Assembly (NCBI GenBank): GCA_030374765.1
Contig: JARGXX010000068.1
Coordinates: 496,001 to 560,000 of the forward strand
DNA from: Agarophyton chilense
Lineage: Eukaryota; Rhodophyta; Florideophyceae; Gracilariales; Gracilariaceae
Reading direction: 5' to 3'
DNA length: 64,000 nt
Shown: positions 29,117 through 41,703 of the stretch, piece by piece
Layout of the letters: every line of letters starts with the position of its first letter
How positions within the stretch are numbered: the first letter of the stretch is position 1
Made by a program: the position numbers and the translations under genes
The notes under the pieces: model-generated
Databases searched by the model: none
Told to the model about the DNA's origin: nothing
The model's input: the letters and a program-made list of their open reading frames with translations, nothing else

Positions 29117-31059
29117 ATGGCTGCACCTTAAGGCATTGCGTTGGACCACCAACAGAATCATTCTCATGCTCAAGTTCACGAAATTCAGCACTTTACACAG
29201 AGCAAACATGCTGCAACTGCCAAACAAGCAGCTCAGACCAACAATCCACTAACGAACCCTTTAGCGTCCAGTTCTACCAGAAACAATTCCTACAAAGCTA
29301 TGTACGTAGCGACTCGTTCTCTTACCAAAACTCTGAATTTAGGTATCATCGACACTCTCACGATAAAAAGAGAAGAAATCTGTAGTACAGTAAAAAAAGA
29401 ACGCGGGAAGGCTTTTACAGAATCGGAAACACTCTACCTGTCGAATGCCTGGATTGAACAGTCCAAAAAAGGCTGTAATCAAAAAGACCGAACAATGTGG
29501 GCTGGTATTGAAACAAAATGTCGTAGGAAGTACAATATGGACAAATCAATTGCATCATTGAAGAGTACTTGGCACCGTGTAGCGCGCGAAACACAGCATC
29601 ATATTGCCGCAAGAATGCAGGTTAGAGATATGATTATTTCTGGAGCTAATGAGGAACTTCTTGAGAAAATTACACAAGAGTGAAGGTCAATCTTCAAGGA
29701 GGTTTCTTCCCAGTACTTAGAGATTTCGCTCGCTTGAGGACTAGCTTGGTCTATGACAAGCCATACCGCTATTGCGTGCCGACGGCCGGTTAGGACCGGA
29801 AGTGCGCACTGGTGGAACACGTGGACTGCACGGATGCCGACGCTCGAGTGCGAGGCGTTCCACACGTGGCTCGGATTCTACCTGATGGTTAGTATTATTT
29901 AGTATTATTTAGTATTTATTTAGCTACGCTATCGCTATTTAGTGCCGATTTTCCGGGCGCGCGCCCACTGTTAGGGGCTGCGCGCCACACTACTTAGGAG
30001 GTTGACCACTGCTCCCCAGTAAACACCCTCTTGGGAGATCCCAAAGAGGGAGTCTTGGCTCTGAACTCTTCGCCTTCGGCGCGTCTTCACCGCATACTGC
30101 GTGAGCACCCGTCACACGTTAGTTCATCCACCCCTCTGTCGACCAGAGTGCTACAACCACCGTGGGTTCATATATAATCGCCGACACTTGTCGTAGTCTC
30201 GCCCCTGTATAGGGTTTCGCCCTCGTTTTCTTCTTGTTCTCCTTTTTGGCTCTCGTGAGTGGCCGCCTCACTCACCCCGCTCGTCCTCCTCATGCTAGTT
30301 TTTCCTCGCTACTTTTCCGACAATCGACGTGATACCGCTCCGCCTAGGATTGGTCACACCCCGGACTGTGCCGTGCTCACCGAAGCACTCTAGGTATATC
30401 CCGCCGGATTGGCCTCGGTCTTACACCCGACTCCGTCGTGCCTTTCCAGAGTGGCTCTGTTTCTGTGCTCCGCTGGGACGCGTATCCTCCGCCTGAGGCG
30501 TGTCTCTCAAGAGAGGAAGATCCCGAACATCTTCGTGGTGTCTCCGCTCCAAGCGTTGTTCTACAAAGAGCAGTATAGGAAGAAAGCAAGGCGAAAAGCC
30601 GAAGATGGAACTGTGATATATGCTGCACCATACAAGTGGATTTCTACAGCCGATTACGTCTCTGTGCAAGATAAAGTTCTAAACGAGGGAGTTAAGATCA
30701 ATTCAAGATCGCAGAACACAAAGGAAATTATGCAGGATGTTAAGCTTAAATCAGAGAACGCAACGATATGTTCAAAAGCGAAAGGTGAGGAGCAAAGCTG
30801 TGTGTCTCTACCATCCGGAGGGATGCAAAAGGGATTGGTTTTGGTATCAAGTGAGGACGGACAGCGCCCAAAGGGTATTAAAAAGAGGAAGATGGAGGAG
30901 AGGCAAGCTCTGGAAGAACAGAAATTGACGAATTCTTTGCGGGGAATACAGGCGAGCTTGGCGGAGGGCAATAGAATACTGCAAAAGGAAAGTGAGCGAT
31001 CTGAGGTGGAACGTCAAGAGGCGGGGGATGTTGAGCTACTTAAGCTCCTGGACCTCTAA
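29117..31059 (+). pseudogene. PIF/Harbinger ORF1 (Myb/SANT-like DNA-binding protein), split and broken
   Basis: The first part (to 29,683) opens with an ATG at 29,117 but hits TAA at codon 5; the frame is then open for 180 codons. It contains a trihelix/SANT-like segment (FTESETLYLSNAWIEQSK, then TMWAGIETKCRRKYN, then SIASLKSTWHRVARET), the usual N-terminal DNA-binding module of PIF ORF1 or NAM-like proteins. After ~850 bp of unrelated GC-rich sequence, a second open stretch (about 30,550-31,059) has the charged coiled-coil C-terminus of such proteins (KEQYRKKARRKAEDG; KKRKMEERQALEEQK). In active elements ORF1 acts with the transposase. Confidence 0.7.
29770..30560. repeat. LTR-like GC-rich insertion within ORF1 (limits approximate)
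   Basis: Composition changes sharply to GC-rich sequence with an internal ATTTAGTATT-type AT block (29,884-29,925), a TATATAA box at about 30,170 and many small hairpins such as CCCTGTATAGGG. It has the style of the Gyp-A and Gyp-D LTRs and separates two halves of ORF1. A solo LTR is likely. I could not find exact TG/CA ends or a target duplication. Confidence 0.5.
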
Positions 31060-32081
31060 TCTACTGAATTCAAAGAGATTATGGGGGATGTGATGCGCAG
31101 GAGGAGAAAGAGCGCGAAAAAGAATGTTCGTAAGAGTGACGAAGACCGCAGCAGTACCGCTAACGAATTTGCTACGAAGAATAAACGCATTGATTAGATA
31201 GATTAGAGTAGCTCTAAAAAGGAATCCTTTGGAATAGTTTTAGCCAAAGGATATCCTTCATCTCATTGCTTTGCTTCCGGCGAAGTTTTTCACTTGCGCT
31301 ACGGGGAAATGTAAAAACGGGGATGCCTCCATTTGCAGTCTCACGCGGAGAGGGCTACTCGGAAGTGGTGGACGAGTTCGCATGCTGCGGATCATAGAGC
31401 TTGTCAAACATTTGATACGAAATCAGTTCCTACTTATTAAGAAAAAATTCCGTATTGCTGCTTGTATCAAAAATACTACTGCACAATTCCTACTCCATAC
31501 GAAGCGTTTGAGCGTTTGTTCGGTTGCCATTGTGAGCAATGGCGACTTGTCCTTCGCTAAAACTGCATTTCTAGGGCTCCGACGACGGTCTGCGGCTGGG
31601 CGGAGACGGGCAGACGTTGTCTTTCGGAACGCTGTTGGCGGGGCAGAGGTTAGTATCATCGTGTGGAAAACAAGACCGTAACAACTGATACGGATTTTCC
31701 ATCATTGTTTCGGCCGAGCTCTATCAGTGGCGCTTCCAGATGCAGGCAAATACTCTACTCTTCCTGCATCGCTCACTCGCGTAGGAAGTATGGCGCGCTC
31801 AGCAGGAACCCTCTCAGCTAACCTACTCTGAGAGTTTCCCTTTATTTCCTATCTTCTACGAAAAGTTAACTACTTTTCCGTTCCTATCATCTTCTTCGCC
31901 TTTCTTCTACCCAACCTATGAGCTCCTCTTTACGAGAACTAAATCCGACAGAAGAGGTTAGAAAGCTCTCTTTTATGCATATGGCCTCTAAATCCACTGC
32001 TCCCTCCACCATTATTGCTTCTCCCGCTTCTTGCTCTTGATGAATTTTTTCAAGTAGTCTTTGCTCCCGTCGCGGGCACTC
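31060..32081. other. Non-coding interior of the PIF element
   Basis: Lies between the convergent 3' ends of ORF1 and transposase. No recognisable ORF. Confidence 0.5.
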
Positions 32082-33344
32082 TTAATCATAAAGTTCAGTA
32101 ACTAAAATAACAACCTCTCTATCACTTCCAGTTTCTTTTTCAAACATTCCTTCCTGGTTCAAACGAACCAACATGCTATGGAGAATCACACACGTTTCGC
32201 TAACGCGGACAACCTCTTTCTTGCACCACAGAAAAGATTCTCTTCGTAGCACCTGAAAGCGAGCCTGAAGCACCCCAAACGCCCTTTCAATATCCTTTCT
32301 GAGTGCTTCCTGTACCTTCGTATACATCTGTTCGCCATCATCTGAAGTTAAATGAATCGGGCGGGCGAAAATAGTCCATCGCGGATTTATTCCGTTCACA
32401 AGAAAGTATCCCAACTGTCTGTTATTCGCATGATGATGTCGCTTAAAGTCAGAAGATAAATTTATGTCGTATTTACCATTCAAGATAGACGTGAAAAGAG
32501 GTGATACTGAAAGAAATGTCTTGTCGTTGTTCGTGCCACATCGTCCAGTAAACCAATGTCATATGTACAAATCGCGATCTCCCCATTCTTCTACTGCAAT
32601 CTTCGCCAGTTTTTCTTCCTTCGTATTATGATACTGTCCTTTTAGTGCGGCGGGGCAGTTTTTCCACGTGAGTTTACAGCCATCAATAGATCTGATACAT
32701 CTTTTAAATCCTTCCTCACCGTACCTATCAGAAATCTCATCCAGTTCACTTTTTGTAGGGAGCCTGTTTAAGAATGACTCCCCGTACAGCGTCTTTGTAC
32801 ATGAGCAAAACGCTCGAAAGTACTTTCGTGTAGTTTCCGAGCCCATACAACAGCTATCGTCTAAGTCGTCGAACGACTTACCTCTACCGAGAATCCGTAA
32901 ACAGGCCAGTAGCTTAATTTCGGGCAGAATTCCCCTTCTTCCAGCGGCGTTCTTTAAGAGGCCCCAAGTGTTTGGGTATGAAAAAATTAGATCATGTAGA
33001 AGTTTGTAGAACATCTCTCGAGGAACGCGAAAACAACGCCGAAAAGACAGAAGAGAGTAAACTGGATGGGGCCCAAGATAATCTTTGATCAAAGTGCAAA
33101 GATCCCTATCAATGTTCTGCATACCTGGTTTGCGGCCTTTGTGCTTGGGTTTGTGGTTCTTTTGAATTATGATTGAAACTGCAATTGAAGCAGCAACAGC
33201 TGCTCTACGGGTGCAGGCATACATGAAAAATGTTTTCTTTTCTCTATTCATGGGCATGTTGATGCCAATGATGGTGAGATCGCGAGGAGGGCGATCACTT
33301 GGCGCAGGCAGGAGTTCGCTGGCGGCATGAGGACAAGGGTACAT
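32082..33344 (-). pseudogene. PIF/Harbinger transposase (plant-transposon DDE type) with one nonsense codon
   Basis: A single frame of about 420 codons. ATG candidates are 33,344 and 33,257. The DDE core is complete: D in RSIDGCKLTWKNCP, D in TNND and E in KDIERAFGVLQARF. WKNCP..LKGQYH and RWTIFARPI are typical of the plant-transposon-protein branch. The N-terminal helix-turn-helix region (LLACLRILGRGKSFDDLDDS, then GSETTRKYFRAFC) is intact. The only interruption is TGA at 32,561-32,559 after RDLYI. The family normally has Trp there, a one-base change from TGG. There is no other break before the stop at 32,082. Confidence 0.85.
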
Positions 33345-33520
33345 GGGTTTGGGTTTTTTTGTTATTTGTATGCAGTCCGCAAAATAGTTGGCTGACGTTA
33401 AACAAACAGAAGGAGGCTCATACTCAAGGTGGGACAAATAGCACCCGTCTGGTAGTCTTGCTCGTCAGACGCGTCGCTATATTTCGTTGTATTTTGAAGT
33501 CTGGTTGCTATATTTTAACA

Positions 33521-33537
33521 CACTGGTAGACTTGCTC
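33521..33537 (-). repeat. Right terminal inverted repeat of the PIF/Harbinger element
   Basis: Minus strand GAGCAAGTCTACCAGTG, bounded by TTA at 33,538-33,540. A subterminal near-copy (one mismatch in 15) lies at 33,449-33,463, in the same orientation, and may be a transposase-binding repeat. Confidence 0.9.
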
Positions 33538-33540
33538 TTA

Positions 33541-34500
33541 CATTTGTAGCCAAACGTGAGTTTTAATGTACACAAACTTTGCTCTTGATGGTTTACACGG
33601 TCAACCGTAAAAAGTAAAAAAGCGCACAAAGTTATTTGGCAAAAAAAATTTAAGCTTTGTCCTACAGTACGACAGTGCAGCAAAAGAAACGTCGGTCGTT
33701 GGATGCCCTTAGCTATACTTATTGTAGGCAGTCGTACGCAGAGCGGGAGGGCTGTTGGTGGAGAGTGTAGTATGCGCTCGTATAACCGCGGTTGAACAGG
33801 GAAAGATGAAACCGGCACAGGGTGTCCTTTCTTTCTCCTCCATATTCAGTGTCTCGGGGTGAAGCAAGGGAAAGGTTTAGTATGCAGTTCCAGCGGTGTT
33901 GTGCCATGTGTCAATCGTTTATTGCACACCCCCCGCTTTGGCGCGATAAAATAAAATTTTAATCTCTTTCGATTCAAGCCACAGCGCGACATGCGTAAGA
34001 TTGACTCGACAAAATTCCAATTCAGCAACAAACTAGTAAAGTTTAGCGAAAACAAAACCCTCGCTTTCTTTGGGGGAAACATATTGCATTAAATCCGGTA
34101 GTATTGTAACAAATAGTTCAGTTGCATTATTTGTGTTCTTATTGGGCCTTAAAGAGGATTTTGATGACAAAAGGGATCAAGATTAAATAATGAAAAGTAG
34201 AAATTCAATGAATGAGAAAACTTGGTTGTCGGAAGATGATCATGGTGAGATTCACGACCTCGTGTACGCTCTGAAGCATAATCTACTGCAGTTCGACGCA
34301 TAGGTATTCATTTATTTTGCAGTGAGTACACTCAGGCAGTTCAAAATGGAGCTTAATTGCGGTGATGAGCGGAAAAGTTAGACCAGAAAAACGGCGGTGT
34401 AGAAAAGGTGTTCACGGCCACACTTTCGCATGGGTCTGTCGCGAACCCCAACGAAGATTCCGTCGCGGAGCACGCAGACAATGAGATCGCAAAGAACACC
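33541..34500. other. Spacer between PIF and MULE elements
   Basis: AT-rich, with short non-conserved ORFs only. I see nothing assignable. Confidence 0.5.
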
Positions 34501-34527
34501 CCACCGCGACAAAAGGTCAAAATACAC

Positions 34528-34790
34528 GACGTCTGGTACGCACAAAATAGATTAAATGTAGACCAATTAGAATCCTGGCTGCATTACAGATACTGTACAA
34601 TGTGCCGTTGGCCCTAAATCGGAGTGCGCTCTCTGAGCTCGCATGGTGCTCCTTGGGCATACGCGTATCAGGCCTTTCACACCGTCCTCTCATCTTCTTC
34701 ACTTCTCCCTCGTCAAATGCGCTAGCCGCCCGCAACTCGAGACCTCTTTTCTCGAATAACCTCTCGCCAAGTCCTCAACAAGTTAGTGGG
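34528..34790 (+). repeat. Left long terminal inverted repeat of the MULE candidate
   Basis: Aligns with the reverse complement of about 41,443-41,703. Translated in parallel, both arms give the same pattern (SALSELAW..L, then SNAL..RNS), which is how the match was noticed. Confidence 0.75.
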
Positions 34791-36349
34791 AAAGCATGGG
34801 GCGACATTTTAACCTGAGATACAAGTATGACTGTTGAGTATTCAGGTCGACAGCCACTCCGACCTCCTGGGAAGCTTGGAAATAGTGGAAAACCAAAAGT
34901 GGATTTAAGCATGGGCACTTTTGGACACCCTCCGTGGAAAAACACATATGCGCCTCATCTCAATCTCAACGTGAGACGGCCATCTGATTGGCTACTGTAA
35001 ATGCCCTCATGCAACTTGGTATGGACAAGTGTTCTGGTTCTAATGGGGCGTGTTGGGGCTTTGGCCCAAGTGGAGCGATCTGATTGAACGAGAGCGCTGA
35101 ATGAGCACGGGCTATGCAGTTGGAGAGAATGTGCAAATGGGGGCTGGATATTGGGTTTGTCCGTAACAGCCGAATCTCGGCTGCGCGGGGCGGTTGGCAT
35201 TAGCGCACCACTTTGGATGAATTTTTGAGGTTTTATTAGTTATGATTTATGTTTGAAATTGTTTTGGCGCGCAACTCCTCGTCGCACGGTGGCAAGCTGT
35301 GAGACGTGGGTGACCCGCCGACGGTCAGCACCGGCGGTGGAAGTACGTGCAAGGTAGTTATAGTTGTCAATGACGGTCGCCGAAGACCATACTAAATTGT
35401 TAAGGCTTACTACCTTCATTTGTTTTTTTTCTTTTAATTTCGTTTCCTTCTCGTCTTTTTCTTTCTTTTCCTTTTCCTTTTCATAACCTGCGCTCAATTT
35501 GTGAATGACTAGCGAGCTGGAGCAATTATTGATCGGAGCGACAAATTATTTCCTCTGTAGATGATGGAGCAGGAATCCTTGCTTCTCATCTCACTTTTAC
35601 CCCGCTCGTAATGGCTATAATTCTATGCTTGGACTATTCGCGCGACAAAACAGATGCGCAGCTGTTTTTCAGAAACCAATGAAGCTCTTTCTTTGCAATT
35701 GGTATAGTTTCATAGGCTTCAAGCTTATTCATTTTTATTGTGTATTGTACCTATGATGTACGCTTTCTATTATATTTATTGCTTTCGCGTGCGCACGTTT
35801 GCTATTAGATTGCGAAGTTAGAGTCAGTGTCTCAGATTGAGAGCCATTTTCAGCCGAAAGAGTTGATTGCAGTCCATCGATTCGTTTTTTTCTTCCTAGC
35901 AAACGGCTCTGTGAAGCTCTTCTTGAGCCTCGAAGGCCTCAAAGAGGACACAATGGGGGCCCGTACCTTTGAATAGTCAACTTGACCAATTGCTGATGAA
36001 TCAAAGTTGTGGTTCTCTACCGAATTCCTTAGAACTGCAGGTTTTTCATTAGCTGCAAGAGCTAGTAAAAAAATAGAACCACCGGAAAGATTTTTCTACA
36101 CTCTTTCTAAGAGTCCATGGAATCTCTGAAGTGCAATATTGCCTCTGCTGGAATCCAAATGATTTATCTGGTCGTACATTGCCATCTCGTTGGAGTATTG
36201 GCTGTAGTTGCGAAGCTTTAAATCCGATTTGCCTGTTACGAGCGCATTCAACTCCTCCCCGGCATCTCCCTCGCCGCCTACGGCTCTTAGCTTGGATTCC
36301 AACGCTTTGCAGCAATCAAACCGGCTGTTTTACGAATGGTGGACATTTT
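34791..36349. other. MULE interior, non-coding, with pyrimidine-rich tract
   Basis: No recognisable ORF. A strong C/T tract of about 60 bp lies at 35,424-35,484; its complement gives a Lys/Glu low-complexity ORF that I do not treat as a gene. Confidence 0.5.
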
Positions 36350-36700
36350 TCAAATGCTCCAGTCTTCCGAGGTTTGCTTCCAGTATGCGTCAAACAGTTT
36401 GTCCAGTTGAATGCAATGCGAGAGTACAATTTTGAACCGTGGCTGATGGAGAACCTTTTCGCCGTACACCATTGCGCACCGAACAATATGACAGTATGGA
36501 AAACCCATTGTCATGTTCTTCTCACAGCTGCAGCGCACTTCGAGATTTCTTTCTGCTTCTGTGCCAGTTTCATGTACTCTACACACGAACAGCACAGCTA
36601 TAGGTAAAGTGGAGTATTTAGTCGGATCGGCCTTCGATAAATGGACAGTAAGTGGCTTGAAAAGTGTTGTGGAGGCTGCGTAATACGTTCTTCTCCACAT
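36350..36700 (-). pseudogene. SWIM-like zinc-finger fragment, possible MULE transposase remnant
   Basis: 116 codons containing VRCSCEKNMTMGFPYCHIVRC. This resembles the SWIM finger (CxC...GxPCxHxx) that ends MULE transposases, but the usual C-x-H is Y-C-H here, so one ligand is displaced. No MULE DDE core was recognised upstream. Degenerate remnant, low confidence. Confidence 0.4.
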
Positions 36701-37044
36701 TAGCTCGAATTTGGCGACAGGTCTGACATAGCTCTCACTATGTTCTAGCTCAGGCCAATCTACATCCTCTATATCGACTATAGTTGCGCTAAACTATTCG
36801 TACGTTTTTGACCGAACTATACTGAGCTCCTTAAACTTCAGGAGCGCGTAGCTTTTTTACTCACTGATCATGAAATTCAGAAATAGAGGGGGGTAGGGAG
36901 CTGGATGTCTCGGATATGTCGATGACGTGAGCTGAGCGGACTAAGGGATCTCATATAGGGGGATTGCCTTTCAAATGTCCTTTTTCTCGTAAGCCGATGC
37001 ATTTCGAAAGAGATCCTGGAGAAAGGCACCTTCTTCGACAGAAT

Positions 37045-37584
37045 TTATGCCCTATATTCAGAATTAGATGCCTCTGCATAGACTGTGCCTTGAAAAAGAT
37101 ACCTTTTTGGTACAGCTGCGTCTCTGAAACAAACCACTAACATTTTTGGTTTCAAGTTGTAGAGGTATTTGAACCAGAGCGGAGGGCTACGTTCTAATCC
37201 GTAGAAGTACAGTTGTTCGAACGCCAGTCTTCCGGCCATAAACCTTGATATACTACTCGACTTTTCTAGGTGAAAGAGGTCTCGGGACATACCATCGCCG
37301 CATGTGCTCTTTCCAGCCTTCCCACTCAACGAAATGACATTTTTCATGTGGTTCTCATTCAGATACCACTCCTCAAGCGCATTAAAAGATCTATTAAAGA
37401 ATTTTTTGCTGTTGTTACTGCACGGCAAGCTCCGATCCATAGTTGTCATTTCCGGAAAGAACAGAATAATGGACTTGAAACGAGAAATTCCCTGAACTAA
37501 ATCTTCTTCTCTCTCTCCAGCAATGAAATCCATGAAGAATTTTAGAGTAAATCCATCGTTTGATCTTCCATTGATTGTGAACAA
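37045..37584 (-). other. Unrecognised ORF within the MULE candidate
   Basis: 179 codons open on the minus strand, with aromatic-rich segments (FTLKFFMDFIAGEREEDLV; LWFKYLYNLKPK). There is no real Walker A despite a GKAGKS string, since the preceding glycine spacing is wrong. Possible MULE cargo or decayed transposase. Confidence 0.35.
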
Positions 37585-38849
37585 GGTTTATCCGAAACGA
37601 TTCGCTACTGCCATACGATTCACAGAAATACCTGGAATAATTCCACACTCCTTTTATTCATTCAACCACTCCTTGAAATAGCAGCACGTGAACACCATTC
37701 TCTCGCAGAAGTCGCAGTTGAAGAGGAACTTGTTGCCTACGTCTTCTTTTTTTAGGGCTACAAGGGCTTCACAGGGTCTCATGCATTCCAGGTCCTCCGG
37801 ATTGCTCAACGGACCTGCATATCCGAGTAGCTTCCGAGGAGTGAACGGATTGATTACTTTCTTCTACTTGTCCTCCAAGTATATTAACGTGTCTTGGAAG
37901 CACATTTTAAGAGTGTTAGTCATGTGAAGGGCTTCTGTGTACATCTTGGGGGCCAGACGCTTCACCTGCAGCTTTCTGCAGGATTGTAAATATTTTCAAC
38001 CCTAGTAAAGTCCGCGGCGTAGGATTTATTTGCTCCGTCTTCATTTGAACCGACTGTTCTGATAGTGAGAGAGAAATTGCATCTGTCAGGTTGCTTCGAA
38101 TTATTTTCGTCGCACTTAAGGATGCCCATTTGTAGGGCTCGACGATTCCCAGCGACTCCATTTGCTTCGATTCGGTTCCTGTCACCTACGTAGATCTGTT
38201 GACGCATACAGATAGTATTCCATACAATCGGCAATGTGCTGCCCTTCTTTCATGACATCATGACCGGGCGCATCGAAGTTTAGACTTCGAAAAAAAGCAA
38301 CGACCGCCGCCTTAAAGAGTTTTTCGTTGTGCTCCTTGTCCTCTTCGACCTCACTAATCTTACCACTGGGCGAAATATGCTTCTCTACTTCTCCATCTCT
38401 GACATGGAAGTCGGCTTCATCGTGGCAATCAGTGTCGTCATCATCGTTGAGGGGTTCTTGTATGTAGAAAATATATGAAGTAATCCTTTCTACTTCATCG
38501 AAGAACAGAAGAAGATCGATGAGTCCAGAGGTTCAATCATCAAGCTGCAGTCTAATGTCATCCTCTATCGCTTCCATGCTATTCCTGCTCTTCATTACCT
38601 CATCTGCAACTGATGCCAGCATGTTTTTCGGTGTTGCCTTTGTAACACAGTGAGGATTTGAGCTAGAAGAGTAGGAAGAATCTTCGACACACTGCTTCTT
38701 TGGTTCTCTGTTGAAGCTCGGTATCCCAGGGGGTTTCAGTTCCAGACACTTAGGCTCTTACAACACTCACGTCTCCTAAGTAATTACCGATCATGCCTCG
38801 TAAGTCTTTTACAACTCAAGTCTCCTACTTCTTTACCAATCACACCTCA

Positions 38850-39940
38850 TTAGTCTTTATTTCTCACTTCTCTTACGTCATTGGTTGACGACCTCAAGTT
38901 CACGTCGTCTTCTACGGTTTTCGCCCTATTTTGTATCCCGTTAACGTGTCCTACACGCAGGAAAGAAGTGGTATTCTTCTGGATCTCTTCGGGAGTTTGA
39001 AACAGATCAGCTCGGCAAAGGGAATGGCTGTTAGTCGCTATATTTAGCGTTGAACACGTGAAAGGATTGACTTGAAGTCTGGGCGAAACTGATTCATTTC
39101 TCCCGAACACCTCTCCCATCACCTCGTATCCCAGAGCATCTAACATACAATCATCTTGTTTGTTAGTAAACAGCTTCGGTTCTAAAGAATCCCAATCTAT
39201 TGCTCTCCGCCTCCCTCCGCTACAAGCCTTATCTTTCCAATTGAGAAAATGAGCCGCCATTGAGCTCATAAGAGCTTCACATCGCTCCGAAATGACATCA
39301 GCTGTTAATTCAAAGGGTGTGTGGTTGTGTTGTAGGTCGGAACATGCCATTTCAGACTTTCTTTTCGAAAGCTAAAATTCTTGCTTGAAGGACACCGAGT
39401 CGGGGCTTTGCTCTTTGCACACCGAAGTTTCCCATTGAAGATACCATCATTTTGATTCATTTTTCTTCTCATAATTCGAAAGTGGTGCATGACATAGAGA
39501 AACCCTCGAGTAGATGCTGTCGAGGATATGAAAGTAATCATATCGACTCTCTCGCATAAAGAGCTCATCACAGGATCACTAGGAGCCTTCTCTCCTACTT
39601 GTAGTCCCACTGAAAGATCCATCTCGTGATCTGGGTCAGGGTTTTCGTCCAAAGACTTCTGAACGTAGAGAACCACGGCCCGATCAACAACATGATCAAC
39701 TACCGAATAAACGATCTTCGAAGTATCGATAGAGTGTACTTCTCGAGCGGATACTCTTTCTATCACTTGATTAATGACGTCATCCAGCACCGAATACGCA
39801 ACCTCAGTACTATCGAGTAACTTCACTCTGCGACCAGACGTTCTTGGCGGGGGACCAGATAGGGATGAATTGAAGATCTCAACCTTGCTCCGAACCCATT
39901 CCTTAACTTCTCTTTGACATTGCGACGACTTTTCTTTCAT
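38850..39940 (-). other. Two overlapping unrecognised ORFs within the MULE candidate
   Basis: ORFs 39,940-39,305 (211 codons) and 39,350-38,850 (166 codons) lie in different frames and overlap by 46 bp, consistent with one gene broken by a frameshift. The first has an internal ~28-residue repeat (VAYSVLDDVINQVIERV and IVYSVVDHVVDRAVVLYV). No domain recognised. Confidence 0.4.
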
Positions 39941-40460
39941 TTCCTTCCATCATTCTCACTATGAAATGCTTTAGCTGCTCATCATCTGGCTTGAATCCGG
40001 CAGTATCCATGTCGGGTGGCTTTCCCTCCCACTTCCACTTTGCGGCGTTGACTGCTTCATTGTTTCCCAGGGAATTAGGTGCAGAGTTGTCGCCATATTG
40101 GGCTTGTGCTGCTTGTGAGGGTTATCCAGTCAATTTCATTTTCGTCATCAGCAACAACCCGTCCAATGACAGGACTGTGAATGTTCTTCAAGCGGCACTT
40201 CTCCTGCTACCGAATGTTATAAATGGGAGGGCGAAGATGACAGCGATACTGTTGAAGAATACAATCGGATACTTGTTTCCCTTCGTAGAATTCGTAGACC
40301 ATAAGAACACGAACTATACGACTCCTCATCGCCATCCACCTGTACATTTCCGATAATGTAGCATTAAAATCCTTCGCAAAACTACGAACAGTGGCACATC
40401 ATCGATCTGCAGCAACATCAGCCGCCGCAAATATGACATAACCTCCGCAGCTGTATCCAT

Positions 40461-41169
40461 CCATCTACCAAGAGTATTTCTTCACATCAAGCATATAGTT
40501 TTTCTTTAAAAGAACCGCAAAACGCTCGTCATTCAGAATAGTATATTCAAACGCTCGCTTGAAAAGCATCAGTATTTTCCGCGAACATTTCCAGCGTGAA
40601 CTATAGCCAAAGAAAGTGTTGGGCTTCTGTTTATCGTTTGAGCTACTTCAAGGCGATGCATGTCCAGGAAATATCCCCCACTGCTGATTTGAGAGGTATA
40701 AAAAGACGACTACGGTATGAATTGAATAGTCTGAGACCGTAGCATTCCTTGAAAGTGATTTAGAACGCGCCTTCAGCATTATTTCTACGATTTCATCCGA
40801 ATCCATGCGTTCTGGGTCTGCTCTGTTCGCATAGCAAGTTAGAGATGTTCCAGTGTTGCACGAACAAATAAAGACCCGTGGCTTCGTCTTCATGTCCATC
40901 AGGCCCGAACTAATCAGATGGCTGCACATAAAAGCCGTTTTCTTCGCACTATGAACAAAGGAAACAGGGTTGAATTCACATTTTTCAGCGTCTACGATGT
41001 CATACGCGTGTCTGTGGAGTGCTGAACATCGCTGCTTGGACGTTGCTACCTGAAGTCCACCGTGAATTTGAAGGTTTTTGTAAAACTCAGGGCACATCAT
41101 GGACACAACTTTGTCTTCATCCATCCTACAGAGCTGTTCAAAGACCTTTTCTACATCAAGAAAACGCAA
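40461..41169 (-). other. Unrecognised ORF within the MULE candidate, with in-frame UGA
   Basis: Open for 173 codons to TGA at 40,650-40,648. The same frame continues about 60 more codons (RWKCSRKILMLFKRAFEY, then LLKKNYMLDVKKYSW) to a TAG. It is adjacent to the right TIR, so it would be the first gene of a minus-strand element. Family unknown. Confidence 0.35.
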
Positions 41170-41442
41170 GAGTTAAAGCAATTAACAATTCGAAAAACAC
41201 TCTTTTTTCATATTTTACCTGCGTTTTCCTTCATTTGAGAACATGAGACAGACAACAGGCAGTGCACAGAATCGATATGAGAGGGGTAGAAGGGGATGAA
41301 GGATTCGAAAATATCGATATGATTCAGATTGCCAGTTTGGGCTGTGGAATAAAATGTTGAAGAGCATATGTTTATTCTGCGAAAACAGAAGCGCCAAAGT
41401 TTTGAAATGAATCTGGAAGATTGACGCCGGAAAATGAACGTC

Positions 41443-41703
41443 ACCTACATCTTGAGTACTTGGCGCGAGTTGATTTGGGGGAAGGGGGATCGAATTACGG
41501 CCGCTTAGCGCATTGGATGTGAAGAGAGAGAATATGAAGAGAGGAAGATGTGATTGGTCTGATAAGAATATGCGCAAAGAGCGCCATGCGAGCTCAGAAA
41601 GCGCACTCTGAGTTGGGAGCCGCGGCACATTAAACGGTATCAGAAATGTGGCCAGGATTTTAACTAGTCTACGTCTAATATATTTCATACATACGAGACG
41701 TCA
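41443..41703 (-). repeat. Right long terminal inverted repeat of the MULE candidate
   Basis: Inverted counterpart of 34,528-34,790. Many substitutions, few indels; divergence suggests an old insertion. Confidence 0.75.

Larger units (their letters stand above)
28718..33537 (-). mobile_element. PIF/Harbinger DNA transposon (4.8 kb), inactivated
   Basis: Terminal inverted repeats GAGCAAGTCTACCAG start at 28,718 and end, inverted, at 33,537. They are flanked by a perfect TTA target duplication (28,715-28,717 and 33,538-33,540), the PIF/Harbinger hallmark. It carries the two genes of this superfamily in convergent array: ORF1 (plus) and a DDE transposase (minus). Both have in-frame stops, and ORF1 is split by an LTR-like insertion. 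Confidence 0.9.

Noticed and set aside
759-33344. UGA reassigned to Trp genome-wide
   Set aside because: PCC1, the ACBD-ankyrin gene and the 511-residue membrane protein end in UGA at natural C-termini, and UGG is common in all ORFs.
35240-35497. Lys/Glu-rich ORF on the minus strand
   Set aside because: Produced by a C/T microsatellite-like tract; no conserved sequence.
37300-37330. Possible Walker A (GKAGKS) in a MULE ORF
   Set aside because: The glycine spacing does not fit GxxxxGK[ST], and no Walker B follows.
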